From: an uncultured Oscillibacter sp.
Lineage (GTDB): Bacteria; Bacillota; Clostridia; Oscillospirales; Oscillospiraceae
DNA: 49,041 nt
Direction: 5' to 3'
Assembly: GCA_910588005.1 (NCBI GenBank)
Contig: CAJUQM010000018.1
Location: 1 to 49,041, forward strand
The translations under genes and the position numbers were made by a program. The notes under the pieces are model-generated. The model did not search any database. It had not been told where the DNA came from and worked only from the letters and a program-made list of their open reading frames with translations. This document shows, one piece after another, positions 8,360 through 18,523 of the stretch. Numbering within the stretch: position 1 is the stretch's first letter; the number at the start of each line of letters is the position of its first letter.

Positions 8360-9121
8360 ATGAAACAACCGCTTATTGAGGGATGCGTGGATTCCTACGC
8401 CTCTGCTGTGGCCGCCGTCCTGGGCGGGGCAGACCGCCTGGAGCTATGCGCTAATCTGGCCATTGGCGGCACCACCCCCTCTCCCGCTCTGTTCAAGCAG
8501 GTCCAGCGGGACTGCGACGTAAAAATCAACGTCCTCATCCGTCCCCGCTTCGGCGACTTCCTCTACTCCGAGCCGGAGATGGAAGAGATGTGCACAGAGA
8601 TTCAGGCCTTCCATGCCCTGGGAGCAAACGGCGCCGTCATCGGCGTCCTGACGCCGGAGGGTGATTTGGACGAAGAAAAAATGCGCCGCCTGACCGCCTG
8701 CGCCGGAGATATGGAGATCACACTCCACCGGGCCTTTGATATGACCCGAAACCCCACTGCCGCTCTGGAGTCGGCTGTCCGCCTGGGCTGTAAAACAATT
8801 CTCACCTCCGGACAGGCCCCAGACGCCCTATCCGGCCGGGACGTACTTCATGCCGTATCCACCCAAGCGGCAGGCCGGATTGACATCATGGCCGGCTGCG
8901 GCGTAAAAAAGGAAAATATTCAAGCCATTTACGATCATACCGGAATCACCTCTTTCCACACCACGGGGCGCAGAGCACCCATCGACAGCGGTATGCTCTA
9001 CCGCCGGAAGACCGTCTCCATGGGGCTGCCCTCCCTGTCGGAGTACGAAATCTGGCGGACGGACGAGGGGGAGTTCCGTGCCTGCGCGGAGATCGTCCAC
9101 GGGCTGTGCAAACCGGAATAG
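8360..9121 (+). CDS. cutC: CutC family protein
   Basis: A 253-aa TIM-barrel protein of the CutC family, historically linked to copper homeostasis although the biochemical role is unsettled. The conserved start (EGCVDSYASAVAAVLGGADRLELC), the GGTTPS segment, NVLIRPRFGDF and the HRAFDMTRNP motif are all present. Length matches the family. The start is the ATG at 8360, preceded by AAAGGAG ten bases upstream. It follows the amidohydrolase by 47 bases and is probably co-transcribed; a strong bidirectional terminator follows. The pairing with an N-acyl-D-amino-acid deacylase hints at an amino-acid-related rather than copper role, which is inference. Confidence 0.92.
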   Translation: MKQPLIEGCVDSYASAVAAVLGGADRLELCANLAIGGTTPSPALFKQVQRDCDVKINVLIRPRFGDFLYSEPEMEEMCTEIQAFHALGANGAVIGVLTPEGDLDEEKMRRLTACAGDMEITLHRAFDMTRNPTAALESAVRLGCKTILTSGQAPDALSGRDVLHAVSTQAAGRIDIMAGCGVKKENIQAIYDHTGITSFHTTGRRAPIDSGMLYRRKTVSMGLPSLSEYEIWRTDEGEFRACAEIVHGLCKPE

Positions 9122-9128
9122 AGACAGC

Positions 9129-9163
9129 AAAACCGCCGTCCGGCGCTGCCGGACGGCGGTTTT
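9129..9163. terminator. Bidirectional terminator between cutC and the activase operon
   Basis: A perfect 16-bp stem (9129-9144 with 9148-9163) with a three-base loop, with A4 at one edge and T4 at the other. It serves the convergent genes on both sides. Confidence 0.9.
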
Positions 9164-9200
9164 CAACTTATAAACTCCGTAAATCCCAACTACGGGCCAT

Positions 9201-10547
<1,347 letters not shown>

Positions 10548-10551
10548 ATCC

Positions 10552-13479
10552 TCACGCCTCCTCCTGCTTGTCATCCTGCTCATCCAAGGCGGCGAAAAGG
10601 CTCCGCAAACGGATGCGCACCGCGCCCAGGTTGGTGATCTCGTCAATCTTCAGCTGGGTGTACAGTTTTCCTCCGGCCTGCAATATGGACTGGGTCTCGT
10701 CGGTGGTAATGGCGTCCACGCCGCAGCCAAAACTCACCAGCTGCACCAAATCCATATCCGGCTGGGAGCAGCAGTATTTCGCCGCCGCATACAGCCTGGA
10801 GTGGTAGGTCCACTGATTCAGCACCGTAGTGGAGAATCTCTCCACCCGGTTGGAGATCGAGTCCTCCGTCACCACCGCGGCGCCGGAACGGGTAATCAGC
10901 GTATCGATGCCGTGATTGATCTCCGGGTCCACATGGTAGGGCCGTCCTGCCAGCACGATAATCCGGCGGCCCGACCCCCGGGCCTGATTGATGATCCGCT
11001 CTCCCTCTTTGCGGACCAGGGACATATGGTGGGTATACTCGGCATAGGCTGCATCCGCAGCCTCTTTTACCTCTCCCCGGGTCAGGTCCGGAAAGTACTG
11101 CCGCAGAATGGCAAAGATCTTTTTGGCAAAATCCTTCGGACGGTGAAGGCCTACATAGTCATAGATAAACTTCGTCCCTTTAACCTCCGGGCAGTTCCCG
11201 GCGATGACCTCCGGATAGTAGGCCACCACGGGACAATTATAGTGGTTATCCCCCAATCCCTCGTCGATATTGTAGGTCATGCAGGGATAGAAAATGGCGT
11301 CCAGCCCCAGCTTGCTGAGAAAGCGGATATGCCCGTGGGCCAGCTTGGCCGGAAAACAGGCGGTATCGCTGGGAATGGTTCCCTGGCCATTTAAATACAG
11401 ATCCCGGCTGGACAGGGGACTGTGATATACGGCGAAGCCCAGCTTTGTAAAAAAGGCATGCCAGAAGGGCAGCAGCTCCCAAAAGTTGAGGCACAGCGGC
11501 AGCCCGATCTTTCCCCGTTTTCCGGGGATGGGTTTATACTCTAAAATCAGCTTGCGTTTGTAGGCATACAGGTTCCGTTCACCGCTGTCCGCCTTGCCGG
11601 TAACCGGGCGGTCACAGCGGTTTCCACTGATAAAGGTGCCGCCGTCGCCAAACGTATTGACGGTCAGCTGGCAGTTGTTTCCACACAGGCCGCAGACCCG
11701 GCTCTCCGTCTCCTGGGAAAACGCCGCCAGGGACTTTCGGTCCAACAGGGCGCTGGTCTGATCCGGCAAAGCCTTACCCTTGCCGTAAAGCGCCGCACCA
11801 TACGCCCCCATGAGTCCTGCCACATCTGGCCGGATGACCTCCAGCCCCATCTCTTTCTCAAATGCCCGGAGGACCGCCTCGTTGTAAAACGTGCCGCCCT
11901 GCACCACCACGTTCCGCCCCAGCTCCTCCGGGGAGGCGGCGCGGATAACCTTATAGATGGCGTTTTTCACCACGGAGATCGAGAGACCGGCGGAGATATT
12001 CTCAACGGTGGCCCCGTCCTTCTGGGCCTGCTTCACGCTGGAATTCATAAACACCGTACAGCGGCTGCCCAGATCTACCGGACGGCCGGCAAAAAGGCCC
12101 AGCTTCGCGAACTCCCGCACATCGTATCCCAGCGCCTGGGCAAAGGTCTGGAGAAAACTGCCGCAGCCGGAGGAACAGGCCTCGTTTAAGAAGATATTGC
12201 TGATGGCGCCGTCCTCAATCTTGAAGCACTTCATGTCCTGCCCGCCAATGTCGATGATAAAATCCACATTGGGCAGAAAATAGCGGGCGGCCGTGAAATG
12301 CGCCACTGTCTCCACCACGCCATAGTCGGCATGAAACGCGTTTTTCGCCAGCTCCTCACCGTAACCGGTGGTGGTGACGGAGGCCACATGAAGCGCCGGG
12401 TGCTCTTCATAGAGCCGCTCCAGCGTTTCCCGGATCAACGGCACGGGGTTGCCCAGGTTGGGCCGGTAGTCGGTAAAGAGAAGCCGGGCCTCCTGGTCGA
12501 TCACCGCCAGCTTTACGGTCGTCGATCCGGAGTCAATACCGATGTGCACCGGCGCAGCGTAATCCGGCCCAAAGGACGCGCGGGGTACAGACGCCTTGGC
12601 ATGACGGGCTGTGAACGCGTTGTACTCCTCCCGGCTCTCAAACAGAGGGGGCTGGCTGCGGTAGGTCTCGGAGGCTCCCCGGTCCTCCAGCCGGCGGCAG
12701 ACCTCATTTAAATCGAAATCCTGGTCGGAGTAAAAGGCCGCCCCCAGGGCGACAAACAGCAGACTGTCCTCCGGACAGACGCCTTTGACGCCCAGCGTCC
12801 TGTCAAAACTCTCCCGAAGACACCGGGAGAAGGTCAGAGGGCCGCCCAGATACAAAATATTGCCCCGGATGGGCCGTCCCTGGGCCAATCCGGCGATCGT
12901 CTGGTTCACCACCGCCTGGTAGATACTGGCGGAGATGTCCTCACACCGGGCGCCCTGGTTAATGAGGGGCTGCACATCGCTCTTGGCAAACACTCCGCAG
13001 CGGGAGGCAATGGTGTACGTCTTCTCCGCCCGGGCGGCGGCCTCATCCATTTCGCCGGCGCTCATCTTCAGCAAAGTGGCCATCTGATCGATAAAGGCCC
13101 CGGTGCCGCCGGCGCAGGAGCCGTTCATGCGCACCTCAATGCCGCCGGTGAGGAAGAGGATCTTGGCATCCTCTCCCCCCAGCTCAATGATACAATCGGT
13201 CCCAGGAGCCAGACGGCCCGCCGCTACCCGGGTGGCAAACACCTCCTGCACAAAGGGAACTCCAACTCCCTCCGCCATACCCATGCCGGCAGAGCCGGAG
13301 ATGGCAAAGGCGGCCTTTCCCCCGGGGACATGCTCCGCCGCCACCCGCCGCAGCAGCTCGCCGGACTTCTCCAGAATATGGCTGAAGTGCCGCTCGTATG
13401 TACTGTATACAATCTTATTGGCGTCGTCCAGCACCACGCATTTGATGGTGGTGGAACCCACGTCAAGACCCACTTTCAA
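10552..13479 (-). CDS. 2-hydroxyacyl-CoA dehydratase activase, double BadF/BcrD ATPase protein
   Basis: A 975-aa protein with two tandem ASKHA-type ATPase domains of the BadF/BadG/BcrA/BcrD family, followed by a DUF2229-type region. The first phosphate loop is GLDVGSTTIKCVV (residue 4 onward) and the second is GIDSGSTTVKLAV. Each half has a cysteine-bearing cluster helix (NGSCAGGTGAFIDQ; NEACSSGCGSF) and a second cysteine segment (SRCGVFAKSD; SRCTVFMNSS). A CGLCGNNC motif lies near residue 620. Such proteins use ATP to push electrons onto a dehydratase for radical dehydration. Start codon TTG (13479), with AAGGAGG eight bases upstream. No dehydratase subunits lie nearby, so the target is unknown. 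Confidence 0.9.
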   Translation of the reverse strand: MKVGLDVGSTTIKCVVLDDANKIVYSTYERHFSHILEKSGELLRRVAAEHVPGGKAAFAISGSAGMGMAEGVGVPFVQEVFATRVAAGRLAPGTDCIIELGGEDAKILFLTGGIEVRMNGSCAGGTGAFIDQMATLLKMSAGEMDEAAARAEKTYTIASRCGVFAKSDVQPLINQGARCEDISASIYQAVVNQTIAGLAQGRPIRGNILYLGGPLTFSRCLRESFDRTLGVKGVCPEDSLLFVALGAAFYSDQDFDLNEVCRRLEDRGASETYRSQPPLFESREEYNAFTARHAKASVPRASFGPDYAAPVHIGIDSGSTTVKLAVIDQEARLLFTDYRPNLGNPVPLIRETLERLYEEHPALHVASVTTTGYGEELAKNAFHADYGVVETVAHFTAARYFLPNVDFIIDIGGQDMKCFKIEDGAISNIFLNEACSSGCGSFLQTFAQALGYDVREFAKLGLFAGRPVDLGSRCTVFMNSSVKQAQKDGATVENISAGLSISVVKNAIYKVIRAASPEELGRNVVVQGGTFYNEAVLRAFEKEMGLEVIRPDVAGLMGAYGAALYGKGKALPDQTSALLDRKSLAAFSQETESRVCGLCGNNCQLTVNTFGDGGTFISGNRCDRPVTGKADSGERNLYAYKRKLILEYKPIPGKRGKIGLPLCLNFWELLPFWHAFFTKLGFAVYHSPLSSRDLYLNGQGTIPSDTACFPAKLAHGHIRFLSKLGLDAIFYPCMTYNIDEGLGDNHYNCPVVAYYPEVIAGNCPEVKGTKFIYDYVGLHRPKDFAKKIFAILRQYFPDLTRGEVKEAADAAYAEYTHHMSLVRKEGERIINQARGSGRRIIVLAGRPYHVDPEINHGIDTLITRSGAAVVTEDSISNRVERFSTTVLNQWTYHSRLYAAAKYCCSQPDMDLVQLVSFGCGVDAITTDETQSILQAGGKLYTQLKIDEITNLGAVRIRLRSLFAALDEQDDKQEEA

Positions 13480-13553
13480 GATTGCTTCCTCCTTCAGGAA
13501 AACGGTTGCGTCAACCCTTTCAGCTCCGCAACACAGGCTTCATATTCTTTAGT

Positions 13554-13582
13554 ATCTTACTCTTTTCCGACAAAATATGCAA
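13554..13582 (-). promoter_or_regulatory. Predicted promoter of the activase operon
   Basis: Minus strand: TTGCAT (13577-13582), a 17-bp spacer, TAAGAT (13554-13559), leaving a leader of about 67 bases. The rest of the 13480-13853 gap (13583-13784) holds AT-rich sequence with no recognised gene. Confidence 0.5.
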
Positions 13583-13784
13583 TTGCGAAAGTCTGTAAAG
13601 ACTGTAAAAAAACTGTTAAGAAATTTTGTAAGACTTTAGATTTTGTGTGAAAAATATTGACATACCGCCCCTTGGCATCTTCATTCGGCCGCTCCGGCGC
13701 CGGTCTCCCCGAAATTGATTGGCCTCCGGCGGCGATTGGGGGCCGCGAAAACGCGCCTTTGGTCCTTAACCGGATCTCCGACGC

Positions 13785-13812
13785 TTGCCTTCTCTCTTTT
13801 TTATGATATACT
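13785..13812 (+). promoter_or_regulatory. Promoter of queH
   Basis: TTGCCT (13785-13790), a 16-bp spacer and an extended -10, TGaTATACT (hexamer 13807-13812). Confidence 0.6.
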
Positions 13813-13853
13813 TGTCCTATTCAGAACCCAAAATCAAATCGAGGGAGGTTCCT

Positions 13854-14420
13854 ATGGAAACTGTTCTGCTCCACACCTGCTGCGCTCCCTGCTCCCTCTC
13901 CTGCATCGATCCCCTCCGGGATGAGGGCATTGAGCCGGTGGCACTGTGGTACAATCCCAACATTCACCCCTGGAAAGAGTACCAGGCCCGGCGGGACTGT
14001 CTGCTGGAGTATGCCCCCACCATCCGCATGGAAGTCCGGGTGTTGGAGCACTACGGCCTGCGGGAATTTGTCCGCCAAGTGGCCCAGGACATCGACCGCC
14101 GCTGCACCTACTGCTATACCCATCGGCTGGAGGAAACGGCAAAATATGCAGCGGAACACGGCTTTTCCGCCTTCACCACCACACTGCTTTCCAGTCTCTA
14201 CCAGGACCACGAGGGGATCATTCGGGCGGCGGAGGACAGCGCAAAACGGTATGGTGTAGAGTTTTTATACCGGGATTTCCGCCCAAACTTCCGATCCGGA
14301 AACCAACGGGCCAGAGAGCTGGGCTTTTACATGCAGAAGTACTGCGGCTGTGTCTTTTCGGAGGCGGACCGCTACCAGAAGCAGATTCAGCGGGACCAGG
14401 AAAAATTTGCGGAGAGCTAG
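13854..14420 (+). CDS. queH: Epoxyqueuosine reductase QueH
   Basis: A 188-aa member of the DUF208 family that catalyses the last step of queuosine tRNA modification, reducing epoxyqueuosine to queuosine at tRNA position 34 without cobalamin. The diagnostic cysteines are present: an N-terminal HTCCAPC (C9, C10, C13), RRCTYC in the middle and YCGC near the C-terminus. Together these supply iron-sulfur and redox cysteines. The start is the ATG at 13854, preceded by GGGAGG; a longer in-frame extension upstream overlaps the promoter. It is a single gene; no other queuosine genes are in the window. Confidence 0.92.
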   Translation: METVLLHTCCAPCSLSCIDPLRDEGIEPVALWYNPNIHPWKEYQARRDCLLEYAPTIRMEVRVLEHYGLREFVRQVAQDIDRRCTYCYTHRLEETAKYAAEHGFSAFTTTLLSSLYQDHEGIIRAAEDSAKRYGVEFLYRDFRPNFRSGNQRARELGFYMQKYCGCVFSEADRYQKQIQRDQEKFAES

Positions 14421-14433
14421 AACTCTAAAAGCG

Positions 14434-14474
14434 GACAACCCCCGGCTGTGAGGTCTTCACAGCCGGGGGTTGTC
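14434..14474. terminator. Bidirectional terminator between queH and pgsA
   Basis: A perfect 18-bp stem (14434-14451 with 14457-14474) with a five-base loop, between convergent genes. ATTTTG follows on the plus side. Confidence 0.92.
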
Positions 14475-14480
14475 ATTTTG

Positions 14481-15068
14481 TCATGCCGAGGCGATGACGT
14501 CTTTGTTCTTCACAAAATACTCCACACCGGAGTAGAGGGTGGTCAAGACAATGATCCACACACAGACAGGATCTACCAGCAAAATAGGCGGGCGGGACGG
14601 CGGATAGCTGGAGGAAAAGTACATGGCCATAAGAGCCTCCTCCACCATAGGGCCAATGGCCAGCATTACAATAACACAGACCATAGTGGCGGCGGTTTTC
14701 ACCTTGCCGGACCAGCCGGCGGCGATAACCCGCCCCTTGTCGCTGGCAATCATCCGCAGGCCGCTGACGGCGAATTCCCGCAGCAGCACCACCAGCAGTG
14801 CCCAGGCGGGCATCCTGCCCTGCTCCACAAACCACAGCATAGCGGCCGTCACCAAGATCTTATCCGCCAGAGGATCGGCAAACTTGCCAAAATCCGTCAC
14901 CAAATTGTATTTCCGGGCAATCTTCCCATCCAGCAAATCTGTAAGGCTTGCAATGATGAAGATGGCCAGGGCCGCATAATCCGCTCCCGGAAAGCCCCAA
15001 TACAGCACTGCCATAAAGATTGGCGTCAATATAATACGCATAAGAGTTAATTTATTCGGCAGATTCAT
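14481..15068 (-). CDS. pgsA: CDP-diacylglycerol-glycerol-3-phosphate 3-phosphatidyltransferase
   Basis: A 195-aa integral membrane enzyme that makes phosphatidylglycerol phosphate, the committed step to phosphatidylglycerol and cardiolipin. The CDP-alcohol phosphotransferase motif D-x2-DG-x2-AR-x8-G-x3-D-x3-D is complete (DLLDGKIARKYNLVTDFG, then KFADPLAD). Several hydrophobic helices surround it. The start overlaps the end of the upstream HhH gene by 17 bases, so it is translationally coupled. It is the last gene of the recA-recX-rimO-HhH-pgsA run and ends at a strong terminator. Confidence 0.95.
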   Translation of the reverse strand: MNLPNKLTLMRIILTPIFMAVLYWGFPGADYAALAIFIIASLTDLLDGKIARKYNLVTDFGKFADPLADKILVTAAMLWFVEQGRMPAWALLVVLLREFAVSGLRMIASDKGRVIAAGWSGKVKTAATMVCVIVMLAIGPMVEEALMAMYFSSSYPPSRPPILLVDPVCVWIIVLTTLYSGVEYFVKNKDVIASA

Positions 15069-15345
15069 GATTTTCCTCTCTTTCGGAAGGATATGCCCGG
15101 TCCTTCCAGTACCACCACTTCAGCTTCGCCGCATCGCGGCTTTCATGCTCGGCATAGTAGACCGCCGTCCGCCAGACATACAGGGCGCAGCGGTCCTCCT
15201 GATACCCTTTCATCGCGCACTCCCGGAGGTACAGCTCCTCGGGATCTCTGCCCCGCAGATCGGAGACCTGACGGATTCCCAGCCGCTCCATAACGGCGGC
15301 GATCCTTCTCCCCACGCCGGGGATCTCCTCCAGCGGACTCTTCAT
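15052..15345 (-). CDS. Helix-hairpin-helix protein of the Cdd1 (pathogenicity locus) family
   Basis: A 97-aa protein with an N-terminal helix-hairpin-helix (IPGVGRRIAAVMERLGI) followed by SDLRGRDPEELYLREC and DRCALYVWRTAVYYA, which matches the Cdd1 family. The family is often annotated from a Clostridioides difficile locus, but its role is unknown; HhH motifs usually bind DNA without sequence specificity. It overlaps rimO by four bases (ATGA) and pgsA by 17, so it is an integral member of this operon. Proximity to recA and recX would fit a DNA-related task, but that is inference. Confidence 0.8.
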   Translation of the reverse strand: MKSPLEEIPGVGRRIAAVMERLGIRQVSDLRGRDPEELYLRECAMKGYQEDRCALYVWRTAVYYAEHESRDAAKLKWWYWKDRAYPSEREENHESAE

Positions 15346-16667
15346 CCCACTGCCTCTCCGGTGAGTTCACCATCCATGGTTCCTGTCAGGCGGACGGTGA
15401 CAAAGCTTCCCGGCACCGCCTCTTGATCTGCGGTAAAGTAGATCCGGCCGTCAATCTCCGGCGACTCGGCATAGCTCCGGCCAAAGTACATCTGTGCCTG
15501 GCCGTCAAAACCCTCGCACAAAACCTCCCGGTCCTCCCCCAAAAGGGACGCATTGTAGCTGTCAATGATGTCCGATTGGACATCCACCACCAGCTCCGCC
15601 CGGCGCTTGGCCTCCTCCATCCCCACATGCTCCATCCGCGCCGCCTGGGTGCCCTCCTCCGGCGAGAAGGGAAAGACCCCCGCCCGCTCGATCTTTACCT
15701 CCCGCAGGAATTGGCACAGCTCCTCAAACTCCATCTCCCCCTCGCCGGGAAGACCGGTGATAATGCTGGTGCGGAGCACCAATCCGGGGATGCGCCGCCG
15801 GAGCCTCTCAAACAGGGCCAGCAGCGCCGGCTTCGTGTCCCGGCGGTTCATACTCTTTAAGATACGGTCGTTGCAGTGCTGGATAGGAATATCCAAATAG
15901 GGCAGAACTTTAGGCTCTGCCGCGATGACGCCGATCAGCTCCTCCGTAATCTCGTCCGGATAGAGGTAGTGAAGTCTAATCCAGTGAAAGTCCAATTGAC
16001 ACAGCTTCCGCAGGAGCGCCGCCAGCTGGCGCTCCCCGTTCAAATCCACACCATACCGGGTAATATCCTGCGCGATAACCAGCAGCTCCTTCACCCCGGC
16101 GGAGGCCAACTCCTCCGCTTCAGCCAGCAGCTCCTCCAAGGGGCGGCTGCGGTACTTTCCCCGCAGAGACGGAATCACGCAATAGGCGCAGTGGTTATCA
16201 CAGCCCTCGGCAATACGCAGATAGGCATACCAGGCGGGAGTAGAGAGAATGCGGGGTCCGCCCTGGGGAGCAGTATGAATATTTCCCAGGCGGCAGGGAC
16301 GCAGGTCCTGTCCCATAACCTCGTCAATGGCCAGGGCGATCTCGCCGTAGCTGCCGGTGCCCAAGATCCCATCCACCTCCGGCAGCTCGTTTAATACATC
16401 CCTCTTGTACCTCTGGGCCATACACCCTGTGACAAGAATCCTCTTCACCTGACCGGTCTTTTTCAATTCCGCCATCTCCAGAATGGTCTCAATGGCCTCC
16501 TCACAGGCAGACGCCAAAAAACCGCAGGTATTGACCACAGCCACGTCGGCCCCCTCCGGCACTGCCTGAACGGTGTGCCCCGCCGCTTGGGCAGCTGCCA
16601 TCATCTGTTCACAATTCACCTGATTCTTGGCACAGCCAAGGGAGATAAATGCAACCTGGTATCCCAA
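15342..16667 (-). CDS. rimO: Ribosomal protein S12 methylthiotransferase RimO
   Basis: A 441-aa radical SAM enzyme that adds a methylthio group to an aspartate of ribosomal protein S12. Domains in order: an N-terminal UPF0004 cluster domain (SLGCAKNQVN, cysteine 12, plus NTCGF and a third cysteine in VTGCMAQRY), the radical SAM core with C-x3-C-x2-C (GCDNHCAYC) and a C-terminal TRAM domain. The S12-specific SLGCAKNQVNCE and RIAEGCDNHC wording separates it from MiaB. Initiation is at a TTG (16665-16667) with AAGGAGGG upstream. It lies 39 bases after recX. Confidence 0.94.
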   Translation of the reverse strand: MGYQVAFISLGCAKNQVNCEQMMAAAQAAGHTVQAVPEGADVAVVNTCGFLASACEEAIETILEMAELKKTGQVKRILVTGCMAQRYKRDVLNELPEVDGILGTGSYGEIALAIDEVMGQDLRPCRLGNIHTAPQGGPRILSTPAWYAYLRIAEGCDNHCAYCVIPSLRGKYRSRPLEELLAEAEELASAGVKELLVIAQDITRYGVDLNGERQLAALLRKLCQLDFHWIRLHYLYPDEITEELIGVIAAEPKVLPYLDIPIQHCNDRILKSMNRRDTKPALLALFERLRRRIPGLVLRTSIITGLPGEGEMEFEELCQFLREVKIERAGVFPFSPEEGTQAARMEHVGMEEAKRRAELVVDVQSDIIDSYNASLLGEDREVLCEGFDGQAQMYFGRSYAESPEIDGRIYFTADQEAVPGSFVTVRLTGTMDGELTGEAVG

Positions 16668-16706
16668 TGTGATCCCTCCTTATCTCACAGCCGGCCGGAA
16701 AAGCCC

Positions 16707-17327
16707 TCACTCCTCCGGCAGCTCTTGTCCCTGCCGGAGCCAGGCGGCTTTCACATCTCCCCAGGAAAACCCCCGGCGGAGGAGGGCGCTGGTTAGCCGC
16801 CGCCGCTCCCGTTCATCCGGCGTCCTGCCCCGGAGCTTTCCGGTGAGAAAACCGTCGATCTGCGCGGCGCTGTCCGCCAGTTCTTCCAACGCCTCATCCC
16901 ACAGCTCTCTGGGAACGCCCTTCTCATAGAGCTTCTCCCGAACCCGGGCCGGGCCGTAGCCCATCCGGCCATAGTGCCGCACAAGCACTGCGGCATAGTC
17001 ACGGTCGTCAATCGCCCCGATGGCCTCCAGCCACTCGGAGGCGTAGCGGGCTTCCGAATGGCTTGCGCCCCTCTCCACCAGCTTCTTTTCCAGCTCGCAG
17101 CGGCTCATCGCCCGTTTCCCCACCAGATCCGCCGCCGTCACCTTCACGTTTGAAATTCCGGCAGCCTCTCTGAGACGCGCCAGCGCCTCGTCATCCATCT
17201 GATCCCCGGCCCGCAGGCCGAAGTCCAGCAGCTCCTGCTCTGTAATTTTCAGGCAAGCGCCATCCTCCAAAAACACCAACACCCGGCCCCGCTTGTGCTT
17301 TGACGCCTCAACGCGCTCAATCCGCAT
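16707..17327 (-). CDS. recX: Recombination regulator RecX
   Basis: A 206-aa three-helix-repeat protein that inhibits or modulates RecA filaments. The RecX repeats are visible (LVGKRAMSRCELEKKLVERG; IDDRDYAAVLVRHY; GYGPARVREKLYEKGVP). Its start overlaps the 3' end of recA by 11 bases, the common recA-recX arrangement, so synthesis is coupled to RecA. Confidence 0.92.
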   Translation of the reverse strand: MRIERVEASKHKRGRVLVFLEDGACLKITEQELLDFGLRAGDQMDDEALARLREAAGISNVKVTAADLVGKRAMSRCELEKKLVERGASHSEARYASEWLEAIGAIDDRDYAAVLVRHYGRMGYGPARVREKLYEKGVPRELWDEALEELADSAAQIDGFLTGKLRGRTPDERERRRLTSALLRRGFSWGDVKAAWLRQGQELPEE

Positions 17328-18423
17328 CGTCGAAATCGTCCGCGCTGACGTCCACGGCCCGTCCGGCGGCCTTGGCAGCGGCCCGGGCCTGATTGCTCAA
17401 CAGCTTATCAAAGTTTTTCCGAATCTCCAGCTCCAGCTGCTGGGCAATTTCCGGGTTGTCGTGGAGGTACGCCTTGGCAGCCTCCCGCCCCTGGCCGATC
17501 CGGGTCTCCCCCATGGAAAACCAGGAGCCGGCCTTCTGCAGCAGATCCAGCTTCACACCCAGGTCCACCAGTTCGCCGGTGTGCGCAATGCCCTCTCCAT
17601 ACATGATGTCAAACTCCGCCTCCCGGAAGGGCGGAGCCATTTTATTTTTCACCACCTTGGCCCGGGTGCGGTTGCCGATCATCTCGGACCCATTTTTCAG
17701 CGTCTCCACCCGCCGCACGTCAATGCGGACGGAGGAATAGAACTTCAGCGCCCGTCCGCCGGTAGTGACCTCCGGATTGCCGTACATGACGCCCACCTTC
17801 TCCCGGAGCTGGTTGATGAAGATGACGATGGTATTGGTCTTGCCGATGGCGCCGGTGAGCTTGCGCAGAGCCTGGCTCATCAGCCGGGCCTGGAGACCCA
17901 CATAGCTGTCGCCCATCTCGCCCTCGATCTCCGCCCGGGGCACCAGGGCCGCCACGCTGTCCACCACAATGATGTCAATGGCGCCGGAGCGGACCAGGGC
18001 CTCGGTAATCTCCAGCGCCTGCTCTCCGGTATCCGGCTGGGAGATTAGTAAATCCTCCACCCGCACTCCCAGAGCGCGGGCATAGGTGGGGTCCAGCGCA
18101 TGTTCCGCATCCACGAAGGCGGCTTCGCCGCCCCGCTTCTGAGCCTCCGCCACCACATGGAGCGCCAGAGTGGTCTTGCCGGAGGACTCCGGCCCGTAAA
18201 TCTCGATAATCCGCCCCTTGGGAAGTCCCCCGATGCCCAGGGCCACGTCCAGAGCCAGGGAGCCGGTGGGAATGTAGTCCACATTCATCTCCGCCCTGTC
18301 GCCAAAGCGCATGATGGAACCCTTGCCATACATTTTTTCAATCTGGGCCATCGCCGTGTCGATGGCCTTTTTCCGGTCGTTGGCCGGCGCCGCCGCAGGC
18401 AGGGGCGCTCTTTCCTTTGCCAT
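17317..18423 (-). CDS. recA: Recombinase RecA
   Basis: A 368-aa homologous recombination and SOS co-protease. Walker A (GPESSGKTT), the IIVVDSVAALVPRAEIEGEMGD loop region, the L2 loop region (INQLREKVGVMYGNPE-like) and the C-terminal domain are all intact. AGGAGG (18430-18435) precedes the ATG. The 100 bases upstream show no recognisable Firmicutes-type LexA box (GAAC-N4-GTTC pattern), so SOS control cannot be claimed. It heads the recA-recX-rimO-HhH-pgsA cluster. Confidence 0.97.
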   Translation of the reverse strand: MAKERAPLPAAAPANDRKKAIDTAMAQIEKMYGKGSIMRFGDRAEMNVDYIPTGSLALDVALGIGGLPKGRIIEIYGPESSGKTTLALHVVAEAQKRGGEAAFVDAEHALDPTYARALGVRVEDLLISQPDTGEQALEITEALVRSGAIDIIVVDSVAALVPRAEIEGEMGDSYVGLQARLMSQALRKLTGAIGKTNTIVIFINQLREKVGVMYGNPEVTTGGRALKFYSSVRIDVRRVETLKNGSEMIGNRTRAKVVKNKMAPPFREAEFDIMYGEGIAHTGELVDLGVKLDLLQKAGSWFSMGETRIGQGREAAKAYLHDNPEIAQQLELEIRKNFDKLLSNQARAAAKAAGRAVDVSADDFDDAD

Positions 18424-18523
18424 GCTGTCGTCCTCCTAAAGTCATATGTTGTCCTTGATTGTTCTGTGCAAAAACAAACGGCGGTATTGGCGCGGACACC
18501 GTCCGGCGTTTTTCTCTCTTATC

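Noticed and set aside
18424..18523. LexA/SOS box upstream of recA
   Set aside because: A GAACAATC stretch is present, but the second half-site (GTTC) is missing at the right spacing, so no SOS box can be supported.
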